Assembly (NCBI GenBank): GCA_019694435.1
Contig: JAIBBZ010000021.1
Coordinates: 39,110 to 103,109 of the forward strand
DNA from: Pirellulales bacterium
GTDB lineage: Bacteria; Planctomycetota; Planctomycetia; Pirellulales; JAEUIK01
DNA: 64,000 nt
Direction of reading: 5' to 3'
Below are positions 1-7,752 of this stretch, one piece after another; position 1 is the stretch's first letter, and the number at the start of each line of letters is the position of its first letter. Made by a program: the position numbers and the translations under genes. Under the pieces are notes generated by a model that had not been told where the DNA came from, made no database searches, and saw only the letters and a list, made by a program, of their open reading frames with translations.

Positions 1-577
1 CGCCGTGCGTGGACCGAGCGGGTGCGGCAAGTCGACCCTACTGACGCTCGTGGCCGGGCTCAACGCGCCGACCAGCGGCCGCGTGGTCGTGGCCGGCCAA
101 GACCTGGCCGCGATGTCGAGCGGCCAGCGCGCTGCCTGGCGCGCCGCGACCATCGGCTTTGTGTTCCAGCTCTTTCACTTGCTCCCCTATCTGACGGTGC
201 TCGACAACGTGCTGATGGCCTCCGCCGGGGGCGATCGTTCTGGCCGTGCTCGGCAGCTCCTGCAGCGATTCGGCCTCGGCGAGCGCGAGCATCATCGTCC
301 GGCCGAGTTGAGCATCGGCGAGCGCCAGCGCGTCGCCATGGCGCGGGCCCTGCTCAACGAGCCGAAGTTGCTGCTGGCGGATGAACCGACCGGCAATCTC
401 GACGCAGCCAACGCGGCCGCCGTGCTCGATCAGCTGGCCGACTTTCATCGCGGCGGTGGCACCGTCCTGCTCGTCACGCACGATGCCCAGGCCGCAGCGA
501 GGGCCGAACGCTCGTTCTTTCTCGAACGGGGCCGCGTGGCACACCAAGAGCCGGCGATCGATCGGGCCTTGGTCTAA
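1..577 (+). CDS. ABC transporter ATP-binding protein, LolD/MacB type (5' partial)
   Basis: This is the nucleotide-binding subunit of an ABC transporter; the true start lies before the window. The visible part has a Walker A (GPSGCGKST), a Q-loop (FVFQ), a signature written LSIGERQR instead of LSGGQ, Walker B (LLLADEPT) and the H-loop His (VTHD). The short domain and the ADEPT/GNLD spacing fit the LolD/MacB/DevA group, which work with FtsX-like permeases. Its permease and adaptor partners are presumably upstream. The next gene is on the opposite strand and ends 45 bases away, so this is the last gene of its operon. The substrate cannot be told from the sequence. Confidence 0.9.
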   Translation, partial: AVRGPSGCGKSTLLTLVAGLNAPTSGRVVVAGQDLAAMSSGQRAAWRAATIGFVFQLFHLLPYLTVLDNVLMASAGGDRSGRARQLLQRFGLGEREHHRPAELSIGERQRVAMARALLNEPKLLLADEPTGNLDAANAAAVLDQLADFHRGGGTVLLVTHDAQAAARAERSFFLERGRVAHQEPAIDRALV

Positions 578-622
578 GGCCAGCGCACGGTACGCATCGC
601 CGCGCGGCGGGCCAAGGCGCCA

Positions 623-883
623 TCAACCGCCCGACACGGGCGCGAGAATCACCAGCTCGTCGCCATCCCGCAAGATGACGTCGTCGTAGGCGCCGAGGGT
701 GCCGACATGGCGTCCGCCGATCGCCAGCAGGCAACTCGGCGAAAACTGCGCCTCGCGCGGGACCAGCGCGTCGAGCCGCGCCAGGGCGTCGCGCAGCGAA
801 CTTCCCTCGGGCAACTCGAGTGCCGGGGGTACAGCGCTCGCCAGGTGGTAGCTGCGACCGGTGATGAGAACATCAATCCGCAA
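623..883 (-). CDS. MoaD/ThiS-family sulfur-carrier protein
   Basis: This 86-residue beta-grasp protein ends in the Gly-Gly that E1-like enzymes activate in MoaD and ThiS. It would carry sulfur as a C-terminal thiocarboxylate for molybdopterin or another thio-metabolite. The core (LPEGSSLRDALARL, DGDELVILAPVSGG) is typical. The start is a TTG at 883 with an AGGAGG six bases upstream (890-895, minus strand). The gene overlaps the end of the ThiF-like gene by 11 bases, so the two are translationally coupled and probably act as an E1/carrier pair. No other molybdopterin or thiamine genes are nearby, so the product of the pathway is open. Confidence 0.85.
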   Translation of the reverse strand: MRIDVLITGRSYHLASAVPPALELPEGSSLRDALARLDALVPREAQFSPSCLLAIGGRHVGTLGAYDDVILRDGDELVILAPVSGG

Positions 884-1643
884 GCGTAGCCTCCTCTCGA
901 GGTCGGGCCTGACGACAGACGGGGCAATCCGGATCGCGCCGCAATTGGACGTGTGTCGCGCGGCCGTTGAAGCCGTCGTACAACAACATCCGGCCGGCTA
1001 GTGAGCGGCCCGTGCCGGTCAGGTACTTGATCACTTCGAGCGCGGCCAGCGAGCCCATCGCTGCCGAGATCGCCCCGACCACCGGAAACAGTTCTTCGAA
1101 CTCGGGTTGCCGGGGATAGATGCAGCGGAGGCAGGCCGTGCGTCCCGGCTGTACCACGGCCAGCGTGCCGGTCATGCCCCATTGGGCCGCATCGACCAGA
1201 GGGACCCCTGCCGCGACGGCCGCGGAATTCAGCCGCAGGCGCTCGTCGAACGTCGGTGGGCATGCCACGACGACGTCCACCCGCCGGGCCAAGGCCTGGG
1301 CCTCGTCGTCATCCGGCTCGTGATCGATGAACTCGACGTCGACGTGCCGATTCATCCCGGTCAGCGCGGCGGCGAATGCCTGCGAGCGTGGCTGGCCGAG
1401 CGCGGCTTCGGAACCGAGCAGCTGGCGGTTCAGATCGGGCAGGATCAAATCGCCGCCGTGCGCGACGATCAACTTGCCGATGCCGGCCATCGCCAGGCAC
1501 AGCGCGGCCGGGCCCCCCATGCCGCCGGCGCGCGTGACCAGCGCCGCCGAGCCCTTCAGCCGGCGTTGCGCAGTCGTCGACAACACGCCCGGTCCGATTT
1601 GCCGGGCGTAGCGCTCGAGTTCCTCGAGCGACAGCTCGGGCAA
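873..1643 (-). CDS. ThiF/MoeB/HesA-family adenylyltransferase (E1-like), divergent
   Basis: This 256-residue protein resembles MoeB/ThiF, which adenylate the C-terminal Gly of a sulfur carrier. It keeps the NRQLL arginine segment and two Cys pairs of the structural zinc site (CLRC near residue 190, CPVC near 243). The Rossmann loop reads AGGMGG rather than GxGGxG. The usual DFD of the nucleotide site is AHGGD, and the CTDN motif holding the catalytic Asp reads CPPTFDER. It may be a specialised E1 for the adjacent carrier or have reduced adenylation. The start is a TTG at 1643, with an AGGAGG upstream at a slightly long spacing; no in-frame ATG precedes it. Confidence 0.85.
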   Translation of the reverse strand: MPELSLEELERYARQIGPGVLSTTAQRRLKGSAALVTRAGGMGGPAALCLAMAGIGKLIVAHGGDLILPDLNRQLLGSEAALGQPRSQAFAAALTGMNRHVDVEFIDHEPDDDEAQALARRVDVVVACPPTFDERLRLNSAAVAAGVPLVDAAQWGMTGTLAVVQPGRTACLRCIYPRQPEFEELFPVVGAISAAMGSLAALEVIKYLTGTGRSLAGRMLLYDGFNGRATHVQLRRDPDCPVCRQARPREEATLAD

Positions 1644-1809
1644 CGAAATAGTCCACCTCCTTCGGCTACCACGGATGGCGACAGTTTAGTCCAAGCGGAC
1701 GCCCTCGCGACAGGCAGTCGCCGGCGAGCACCCCGATTGAGCCGCGCTGCGGTGCCGTGTTATGTTTTGCGCGGACCACTAGAAAAACTTTGTGGGGGGA
1801 ACAACGGCC

Positions 1810-2136
1810 ATGACACCTGCGCTGTGGCTGGCTTTGGCGATCTTGCTCGAAGTGACCGGTACGACGTGCATGAAGCTGTCGAATGGCTTTCGCGTGTTCT
1901 GGCCATCGGCAGGGACCTTGCTGTGCTACGTGCTCAGCTTTCAATGTTTGTCGCTGTCGCTGCGGAAGATCGAACTGAGCATCGCGTATGCTATCTGGGC
2001 GGGCGTGGGGACCGCGCTGGTGGCTGCCATCGGCGTGGTGTTGTTCCGCGAGACGCTGACGCCGCTCAAGCTAGTGTCGATCGTGCTCGTTGTCGCCGGC
2101 GTGGCGGGGTTGAACCTGGCCGGCAACGCCCATTGA
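1810..2136 (+). CDS. Small multidrug resistance (SMR) transporter, EmrE/SugE type
   Basis: This 108-residue, four-helix inner-membrane protein would exchange protons for a cationic compound as a dimer. Glu14 falls at the EmrE position (LAILLEVTGTTCMKLS), followed by the second conserved block IAYAIWAGVG in helix 3. The length and Glu14 numbering support the ATG at 1810, which follows a GGGGGA ribosome site at 1795-1800. An in-frame GTG at 1792 would add six residues and lie upstream of that site. EmrE-like (drug) and Gdx-like (guanidinium) members cannot be separated safely, though IAYAIW favours the EmrE side. The GNAT gene follows after 18 bases. Confidence 0.92.
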   Translation: MTPALWLALAILLEVTGTTCMKLSNGFRVFWPSAGTLLCYVLSFQCLSLSLRKIELSIAYAIWAGVGTALVAAIGVVLFRETLTPLKLVSIVLVVAGVAGLNLAGNAH

Positions 2137-2154
2137 TAGAAACCTAGGACCACC

Positions 2155-3111
2155 ATGGACGAGCGCCTGGAGATTCGCGTTGCCGATGATGCCGACCGTG
2201 TGGCGGCCCTGCGCAATGCTTGGGAATTTTGGGGCCGGGGCCTGTCGCTCGAAGAATATGTCGAGCGCCGGTTGAAGAGTCCGTTGTACGGCAGTGCACG
2301 CCGCTACGTCGGACTGCGCACCGGCGAAGTGGTCGTCGCGCTGGCCGCCTACGATCGCTCGTTCTACTGGCATGGCCAGATCGTTCCGGGCATTGCGATC
2401 GGCTCGGTGCACACCCGGCCCGATTGTCGGGGCCAGGGCCATGCAGCCGCGCTGCTCGATCGCGTGGCCGTCATGGCCACGCAGCAGGGTGCCAAGCTGA
2501 GCGTGCTCTATTGCGATATCGCGCCCCAATACTACACGCGCCGCGGCTACTTGCTTTGCCCTGCCTGGCAGGGTACCTGCATGCTGCATCGGAGCTTCGA
2601 TTCGACCGAGATTCGCGGCGGCTGGCGGCTGGTCGAGTTTTCGCCCGAAGAAGAGCTCGAACAGATGGCGCGGTTCTATGCGGCCGATCACGGTTCGCTG
2701 CCCTGGGCAATTGCACGGTCGCCGCAGTACTGGGAGTTCACGCTCGAGATGCGGCCGCTCGACGACTTCTTCTGGCTCGAAGGACCAGTCGGCCGCGTCG
2801 GTTACGCCCGGCTGGCCCGGCAAGAGAATCAATGGCATCTGGCCGATTGGGCGATCGCCACGGCGGACACCAGTATCGGTCGCGAGACCGCGGAAGAATC
2901 GCTGTATCGGCTGTTGATTCTCGAAGCGCAATTTCGCGGCTACACGCAGTGCGGGGGCTGGCTGCCGGGCACGAAGGCCGCGCAGGCCTTCTTCAAGCTG
3001 ACGCCGCGGCGCGAAGAAATCACCATGGTCCGTCCGCTCGATCAGCAGTGCTGGTTTGACGACGCCACGCTGGCCGCGGCGGACCGCTTTTGTTATCTCG
3101 ATCATGTTTGA
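2155..3111 (+). CDS. GNAT-family N-acetyltransferase
   Basis: This 318-residue cytoplasmic protein has an N-terminal GNAT fold. The acetyl-CoA pyrophosphate loop is RPDCRGQGHAAALL near residue 85, and the following segment (LYCDIAPQYYTRRGY) matches the common Eis-like/YjbC-type arrangement. Residues beyond about 160 form a second, sterol-carrier-like or degenerate GNAT half that I cannot assign. It lies 18 bases after the SMR gene and 39 bases before the isomerase, so the three may be co-transcribed. The substrate is unknown. Confidence 0.85.
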   Translation: MDERLEIRVADDADRVAALRNAWEFWGRGLSLEEYVERRLKSPLYGSARRYVGLRTGEVVVALAAYDRSFYWHGQIVPGIAIGSVHTRPDCRGQGHAAALLDRVAVMATQQGAKLSVLYCDIAPQYYTRRGYLLCPAWQGTCMLHRSFDSTEIRGGWRLVEFSPEEELEQMARFYAADHGSLPWAIARSPQYWEFTLEMRPLDDFFWLEGPVGRVGYARLARQENQWHLADWAIATADTSIGRETAEESLYRLLILEAQFRGYTQCGGWLPGTKAAQAFFKLTPRREEITMVRPLDQQCWFDDATLAAADRFCYLDHV

Positions 3112-3150
3112 GCGCACGGCAGAATTGCCCCGCGCCCAGGGAGAGCCCGC

Positions 3151-4059
3151 ATGCAACTGGGATTCGTCACCGCGATCCTGCCCGAACTGAGCCTCGACGA
3201 AGTGCTCGCTTTCGCGGCTCGCGAGCAGTTCGATTCGGTCGAAGTCATGTGCTGGCCGGTCGGCAAGGCCGAGCGCAAGTATGCCGGCGTCACGCATATC
3301 GACGTGACCGACTTCACGCCCGCGCGCGCCGACGACATCAACGCCCTCTGCGCGCGTCACGGCGTCGCCATGTCCGGCTTGGGCTATTACCCGAACATCC
3401 TCTCGGCTGACCCGCAGGAAGGACAGGTCGCCGCGGCGCACCTCAAGCGAGTGATCCGCGCGGCGCAGTTGCTGGGGCTCAAGCACGTCAACACGTTCAT
3501 CGGCGCCGACCATCGCCGCAACAGTGACGAGAACTTCGCCCGTTTCAGCGAGGTCTGGCCCGATTTGATCCGGTGCGCCGAGGATCACGACATCCGCATC
3601 GGCATCGAGAATTGCCCCATGCTGTTTACCTTCGACGAGTGGCCGGCCGGCAAGAACCTGGCCTACAGCCCGGCGATCTGGCGGCGGATGTTCGAGCGGA
3701 TCCCGTCGGGCCACTTCGGGCTGAACTACGACCCTTCGCACCTGGTGTGGCAGATGATGGACTACATTCGGCCGATTTACGAATTCGGCCAGCGGATCTT
3801 ACACGTCCACGCCAAGGACATGCGCGTCGAGCGCGATAAGCTGAACGACGCGGGGATCCTGGGACTCGGTTGGAGCACGCCGAAGATTCCGGGGTTGGGC
3901 GACATCGACTGGGCACGCTTCGTCTCGGCGCTGTCCGACGTCGGGTACCGAGGTGCGATTGCGGTCGAGGTCGAAGACGACGCCTTCCGCCCGGCGCTCG
4001 AAGACCGCCAGCGCTCGCTGCAATTGTCGCGGAATGTGCTGCGGCCGCTGGTCGTGTGA
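3151..4059 (+). CDS. Sugar phosphate isomerase/epimerase (xylose isomerase-like TIM barrel)
   Basis: The 302-residue protein has the AP-endonuclease-2/IolE-type TIM barrel. Likely metal ligands are the Glu in GIENCPM, the Asp and His in LNYDPSHLVW, the His residues in HVHAKDM, and the terminal Glu in IAVEVED. Such enzymes isomerise or epimerise keto-sugars or inositol derivatives. There is no signal peptide, so it is cytoplasmic. Planctomycetes carry many paralogs and no neighbouring sugar dehydrogenase or transporter narrows the substrate. Confidence 0.88.
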   Translation: MQLGFVTAILPELSLDEVLAFAAREQFDSVEVMCWPVGKAERKYAGVTHIDVTDFTPARADDINALCARHGVAMSGLGYYPNILSADPQEGQVAAAHLKRVIRAAQLLGLKHVNTFIGADHRRNSDENFARFSEVWPDLIRCAEDHDIRIGIENCPMLFTFDEWPAGKNLAYSPAIWRRMFERIPSGHFGLNYDPSHLVWQMMDYIRPIYEFGQRILHVHAKDMRVERDKLNDAGILGLGWSTPKIPGLGDIDWARFVSALSDVGYRGAIAVEVEDDAFRPALEDRQRSLQLSRNVLRPLVV

Positions 4060-4075
4060 GCGCTCGCGGCGCCGG

Positions 4076-4522
4076 CTAGCGGGGTTCGTCAACGAGCACC
4101 TCGAGCGCAAAGTTCTGAGGTGCCGGCCCAACTTCGACCTGCAGAGGCGTCTGCTGCGCGTCGCCATAGCGCGCGGGAACGCGGCTGACAAAGGGGCTGA
4201 TCTCCGTGGGCGCAACTTCGTTGCGCGGGCGGTTGTACAGCAGCAGGTCCTCGCAGACGACCCGGTGGCGGCCAACGACGGCGCCCGGCCGGCGGTCGTC
4301 GCAGCGGAGCGCGAAATGCCCCCGTTCGTCGGTCATGCCGCTGGAGCGCGGTCCGACGGTGCCGGCCGAGGCATCGGGCAGGAACTGCACCAGGATTCTT
4401 GCGGCCGGCTCGCCGGCGATCGTCAGAGTTCCGGTGACTTCGCCGAGCGGCACCGGCCGCGCGCAGCCGGCCAGGCCCGCCGCCGCCAGCACGAGCACGC
4501 CAGCCATCACGCTACCACGCAT
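4076..4522 (-). CDS. Lipoprotein with carboxypeptidase-regulatory-like fold, partner of DUF1559
   Basis: The 148-residue precursor has a type II signal peptide with lipobox LAGC (Cys20). The mature part has the Gly-rich beta-sandwich seen in planctomycetal carboxypeptidase-regulatory-like lipoproteins (VTGTLTIAGEPAARILVQF, then GMTDERGHFAL). These small lipoproteins commonly sit beside DUF1559 genes. Here the start overlaps the end of the DUF1559 gene by 11 bases, so the two are coupled. The function is unknown; a cell-surface or envelope role is likely. Confidence 0.8.
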   Translation of the reverse strand: MRGSVMAGVLVLAAAGLAGCARPVPLGEVTGTLTIAGEPAARILVQFLPDASAGTVGPRSSGMTDERGHFALRCDDRRPGAVVGRHRVVCEDLLLYNRPRNEVAPTEISPFVSRVPARYGDAQQTPLQVEVGPAPQNFALEVLVDEPR

Positions 4523-5534
4523 CGGATGTTTCCTTTCCCCAACGCGTCGAAAGAGCCTGCAGCGTCAGCAGCGCGACGCCGTCTGCCAGGAATCGCGCAG
4601 AGCCATCGGCGTATGCAAAGTTTGCGCCGCGCGGGTGTTCGCTGCCAAAGGCGCAGCAGCGTAAGTCGACATAGTACTGGAGTTTCTGCGTATCGGTTGC
4701 CGGCGGGACCGCGGTTGCCCGATTGCCGAAACCGAACGGCAATCGATAGTTGAGCGGGGCATGGCTACTCAGGGTGATATGACCGATCGATTTACGGCCG
4801 CCGGACGGGGCCCACCAGCCCCAACTCGACAGCCGGTCGATCCAGCCGGCCTCGCCGAATGACTCGTAGTTCGGATCGAAGTGGCTGCGCTCGCCGAACA
4901 GCAAGGTATTTGCAGCCCCGTCCTCAACGTCGGCCAGGCGAATGCCGCGCTGCTTCTTGCTCGGTTCTGCGGCTTCGCCGGTGGTGTGAAAGATGCCGTC
5001 GGCCGTGGCAAACTCGGGAAAATATGAGCGTCGCCCGCCGCTGCCGCCATAGCTGGTGAGGGCGTAATGCCAGCCCTGATTGGTCGTCACCGGATTTCGC
5101 GGCAACACATCCGACGGACATAACAGCCAGGGCAGAATTTGGGCCGTGGCCGCGGCATCGCCGCCGGTGGTGTTCTTGAGCGGGTCCTGGTAGTTCCACT
5201 GCTGCTGGCGCGCGGATTGCTCGATATACGGCAACAATTCCACGAACAATCCCACGCCGCGGTGCACGGGCGGCTGCAGGAAATAGCGCTGGTCGAGACC
5301 GGACGGAAAGGAACCCCGCGCGTCGTGCCGTCGAATCGCCGCCACGGCGAGTTGGCGGAGATTGTTCTGGCACTGGGTGCGCCGGCCGGCTTCGCGCGCT
5401 GCTTGAACGGCAGGCAGCGCAATCGCAGCGAGCGCGGCCACGATCCCGATCACAATCAACAACTCGACCAGCGTGAACGCGGAAGGCCGAGTCGTCAGGT
5501 GATCCCGATTGTTCGTGCCGGCTCGCTGCCGCAT
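4512..5534 (-). CDS. DUF1559 domain-containing protein with type IV pilin-like N terminus
   Basis: This 340-residue protein begins with a prepilin-like leader and helix (FTLVELLIVIGIVAALAAIA near residue 20), where a prepilin peptidase would cut before Phe. The DUF1559 body follows, with AAREAGRRTQCQNNLRQLA and the C-terminal FAYADGSARFLAD block. DUF1559 is hugely expanded in planctomycetes; members are thought to be pseudopilin-like secreted or surface proteins. It starts only six bases before the PEP-CTERM gene's stop and overlaps the lipoprotein gene downstream, so all three form one minus-strand operon. Confidence 0.93.
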   Translation of the reverse strand: MRQRAGTNNRDHLTTRPSAFTLVELLIVIGIVAALAAIALPAVQAAREAGRRTQCQNNLRQLAVAAIRRHDARGSFPSGLDQRYFLQPPVHRGVGLFVELLPYIEQSARQQQWNYQDPLKNTTGGDAAATAQILPWLLCPSDVLPRNPVTTNQGWHYALTSYGGSGGRRSYFPEFATADGIFHTTGEAAEPSKKQRGIRLADVEDGAANTLLFGERSHFDPNYESFGEAGWIDRLSSWGWWAPSGGRKSIGHITLSSHAPLNYRLPFGFGNRATAVPPATDTQKLQYYVDLRCCAFGSEHPRGANFAYADGSARFLADGVALLTLQALSTRWGKETSDAW

Positions 5535-5540
5535 CGCACG

Positions 5541-6365
5541 TCACCTCGAACCGGCGCCGCGCCGCCGGGCCACTGCCAGGCAGCCGGTCAGGAGCGCACT
5601 CAGGGCGAGGCATACGCCGGTTGGCTCGGGCACGACCGTGTAGGTGATTTCCAGCAAGGGCGGCACGTCGGAGCCATTGCCGTTGAGACGCTTGGCCGTC
5701 TGGCCGCTCGTCTCGACGCCCTTGATCAACCAGCCAAAGTTGGTGACGGGGTTATCGAGCCAGTCTTGCACGTCGGCGACCATTTGCGGATTCAGCGCGC
5801 CGAGCCAGGCCACGGGCTGCAAGGGACCCAGGTCGTCGTTGATCACCGTCGTCGCGCTCGGCGTCGATACGAAGTCGCCCCCGGGCGTGCTCCAAGCCGG
5901 GCTCGCGCCGGGATTGGCGGTATTGTAGAAGCGATAGAACCACGTCGCGTCGTTGTCCGTGGCCGCAGCGCTTTGTCCGCCGGCCTGGAACGAAGTGCCT
6001 TCGCCCCAGCTATTGGTCAGCCGGTGCAAGGTCGTTGCGCGGTCACCGTTGAGCCCTTGCACGTCGCGCATGCGTAGATCGACTCCGGTAATCACCGCGC
6101 CGGCCGGAATGCTGGCGGTCGACAGGTCCCAATAGATCAGCCCGCGGCGGATGCTGATCGTGGCCGGCCCTTGGCCATCCTGGTTGGTGCGCCCCGAGAT
6201 GACATCGCCCAGGGCGTTGCTCAGTTGTGGGTCGGTGATGAGCTGGCGCTGGATGAGGGTGTTGTCGTGAGTGGGGGTGAGCGAGATGGTCGTCGCAGAG
6301 AGTGGGGCCGCCGCCGTGCAGTAACCCAACAAGACGAAACAACGAAACGAACGGTACAAGTGCAT
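5541..6365 (-). CDS. DNRLRE-domain protein with PEP-CTERM anchor
   Basis: The 274-residue exported protein has a signal peptide (LGYCTAAAPLSATTISL). Its body resembles the DNRLRE beta-sandwich (about residues 27-235, with TPTHDNTLIQRQ and a repeated pattern of aligned Trp/Asp residues). The tail is a PEP-CTERM sorting signal: VPEP near residue 243, a hydrophobic stretch, then ARRRGAG. Such proteins are processed by exosortase and sent to the surface or exopolysaccharide matrix. No exosortase is in the window. The ATG at 6365 follows a GGGAG ribosome site and a strong inverted repeat in the leader. Confidence 0.85.
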   Translation of the reverse strand: MHLYRSFRCFVLLGYCTAAAPLSATTISLTPTHDNTLIQRQLITDPQLSNALGDVISGRTNQDGQGPATISIRRGLIYWDLSTASIPAGAVITGVDLRMRDVQGLNGDRATTLHRLTNSWGEGTSFQAGGQSAAATDNDATWFYRFYNTANPGASPAWSTPGGDFVSTPSATTVINDDLGPLQPVAWLGALNPQMVADVQDWLDNPVTNFGWLIKGVETSGQTAKRLNGNGSDVPPLLEITYTVVPEPTGVCLALSALLTGCLAVARRRGAGSR

Positions 6366-6388
6366 GCCGGACTCCCAAGCAGCAAATT

Positions 6389-6421
6389 GGTGGGTAGCAG
6401 CGGCCCGCCGCGCTACCCACC
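6389..6421 (-). repeat. Perfect 10-bp inverted repeat in 5' leader of the PEP-CTERM gene
   Basis: GGTGGGTAGC at 6389-6398 is matched by GCTACCCACC at 6412-6421 around a 13-base GC-rich loop. In RNA from the minus strand it forms a hairpin ending 24 bases before the ATG at 6365. No T-run follows on either strand, so it does not look like an intrinsic terminator. It could stabilise the mRNA or be a protein-binding site. Confidence 0.6.
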
Positions 6422-6574
6422 GGGTTCAGCGCCGCGACCGCCGGCAGGAGGTGTTGCGAGACGCTGCCCCGTGGGCCAAATGCCGACGGGCAACGACGTG
6501 GATTCGGGGCACGAGCGGTACCTCGGCGGTGTACGAGGGAGGATGGGGATGGCGGGGGCAAAAGGTCAGAAAAG

Positions 6575-6599
6575 TGTCATAAGAAGACATAAAAATGTC
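6575..6599. promoter_or_regulatory. Candidate operator: phased GACAT/ATGTC half-sites
   Basis: GACAT at 6586-6590 and ATGTC at 6595-6599 form a palindrome with an AAAA centre, and another TGTC half-site lies about one helical turn upstream (6575-6578). The cluster sits in an AT-rich patch about 80-100 bases before the XRE regulator gene, where an autoregulatory operator would be expected. There is no match to the known ModE box, and binding is inferred only from position and symmetry. Confidence 0.35.
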
Positions 6600-6678
6600 A
6601 ATAGGCTAGACGTGGCTTTGCTTTGGACTAATAAAATACTTGCAAATCGTGCCTTTTGTGGGATACGGTGGCAGGATC

Positions 6679-7752
6679 ATGACGCCATCATTTCAGAATC
6701 ATGTTCGCGCGTTTCGCGAGGCCCGGCAGTGGTCCCAGGCCGATCTGGCGACCCGGGTGGGCATTTCGCGCACCGGTCTGGGCGCGATCGAGGCCGGGCG
6801 GCTGGTGCCCTCGACGGCGACGGCGCTCGCCTTGGCCCAGGCGCTCGCGTGCCGTGTGGAGGACCTGTTCAGTCTGGCAGCCGAGGGCGAAGCCACGCTG
6901 CGCTGGGCCATCCCGCCGCGGCAGCAGCCCGTACGGTTCTGGCAAGCGCGGGTAGGGTCGCGCTGGCTGGCCTATCCGAGCGATGCGGTGGCCGACTTTC
7001 CGGTCTGGCAGGATGGCGTGTTCCGCGGTGGCCGCTTCGAACACTCGGGCCTGGCGGCCGCCGAAGCGGCGCTGGGCGACAAGACGCTGGTGGTTGCCAG
7101 TTGCGACCCGGCAGCGGGATTGCTGGCGAGCGAATACGTCGCGCAAACGCCGTTTCGACTGCTAGTCGTGCGGCGCTCCAGCCGCGAGGCACTGCGATTG
7201 CTGGCCGATGGTCTCGTGCATGCCGCCGGCGTCCATCTGGGTCGCGCCGGCGAGCACGGCAATGCAGCCGTGTGCAGGGAGATGCTCGGTCCTGAGTACA
7301 TGCTGATGCGCATGGCACGCTGGCAAGAAGGATTGGCCCTGTCCCCGGGCGTCAAAGCACGGTCGCTGGGCGGCGTGGTCCGCTCGCGGGCACGGTGGAT
7401 CGGCCGCGAAGCCGGTTCGGGCGCACGCGTCTGCCTCGACGAGCTGCTCGGAGATGCCCCGCCGCCCCGCCGCATCGCCCACGACCACCGCGGAGTGGCT
7501 ACGGCGATTCGCGACAATTGGGCCGACGTCGGCGTGTGCCTGCGCTTGGCGTGCGAGGAATATGGTCTGAGCTTTTTGCCGGTGCGCGAGGAGGACTACG
7601 ACCTGTGCATCGCCAGCCAGGCTCTCGGCGATCCGCGCATCGAAGCGCTCGTGCGCGTTGTCCGATCGGCCGCCTACCGACGGCACTTGGGCGAACTGCC
7701 GGGTTACGATTCGTCGGCGACGGGAGAACTCGAGGATTGCGCCAAGTCATGA
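6679..7752 (+). CDS. XRE-type regulator fused to a periplasmic-binding-like (PBP_like) domain
   Basis: The 357-residue protein has an N-terminal HTH_3/XRE domain (about residues 8-60, with ADLATRVGISRTGLGAIEAG). A C-terminal domain of the PBP_like family follows (about 95-335, ending ATAIRDNWADVGVCLR and YDLCIASQ). In such one-component regulators the binding domain senses a small ligand, often an oxyanion such as molybdate or tungstate. The ATG at 6679 follows GGTGGCAGG; an upstream in-frame TTG (6640) is less likely. The stop overlaps the start of the solute-binding gene (ATGA), implying that regulator and binding protein see the same ligand. Confidence 0.85.
   Translation: MTPSFQNHVRAFREARQWSQADLATRVGISRTGLGAIEAGRLVPSTATALALAQALACRVEDLFSLAAEGEATLRWAIPPRQQPVRFWQARVGSRWLAYPSDAVADFPVWQDGVFRGGRFEHSGLAAAEAALGDKTLVVASCDPAAGLLASEYVAQTPFRLLVVRRSSREALRLLADGLVHAAGVHLGRAGEHGNAAVCREMLGPEYMLMRMARWQEGLALSPGVKARSLGGVVRSRARWIGREAGSGARVCLDELLGDAPPPRRIAHDHRGVATAIRDNWADVGVCLRLACEEYGLSFLPVREEDYDLCIASQALGDPRIEALVRVVRSAAYRRHLGELPGYDSSATGELEDCAKS

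Larger units (their letters stand above)
6366..6678. other. Intergenic region between divergent genes, with an AT-rich patch
   Basis: This stretch separates the minus-strand PEP-CTERM gene from the plus-strand regulator gene. It holds a 10-bp perfect inverted repeat at 6389-6421, in the PEP-CTERM gene's leader. From about 6565 to 6650 the base composition turns AT-rich against a GC-rich background, with palindromic half-sites (6575-6599) and a possible -10 (TAAAAT, 6632-6637). I see no additional gene. Confidence 0.6.

Noticed and set aside
6640..6660. Sigma54-like GCAA/GTGCC pattern upstream of the regulator
   Set aside because: On the minus strand the two halves have the wrong spacing (three bases instead of five) for a -24/-12 promoter.
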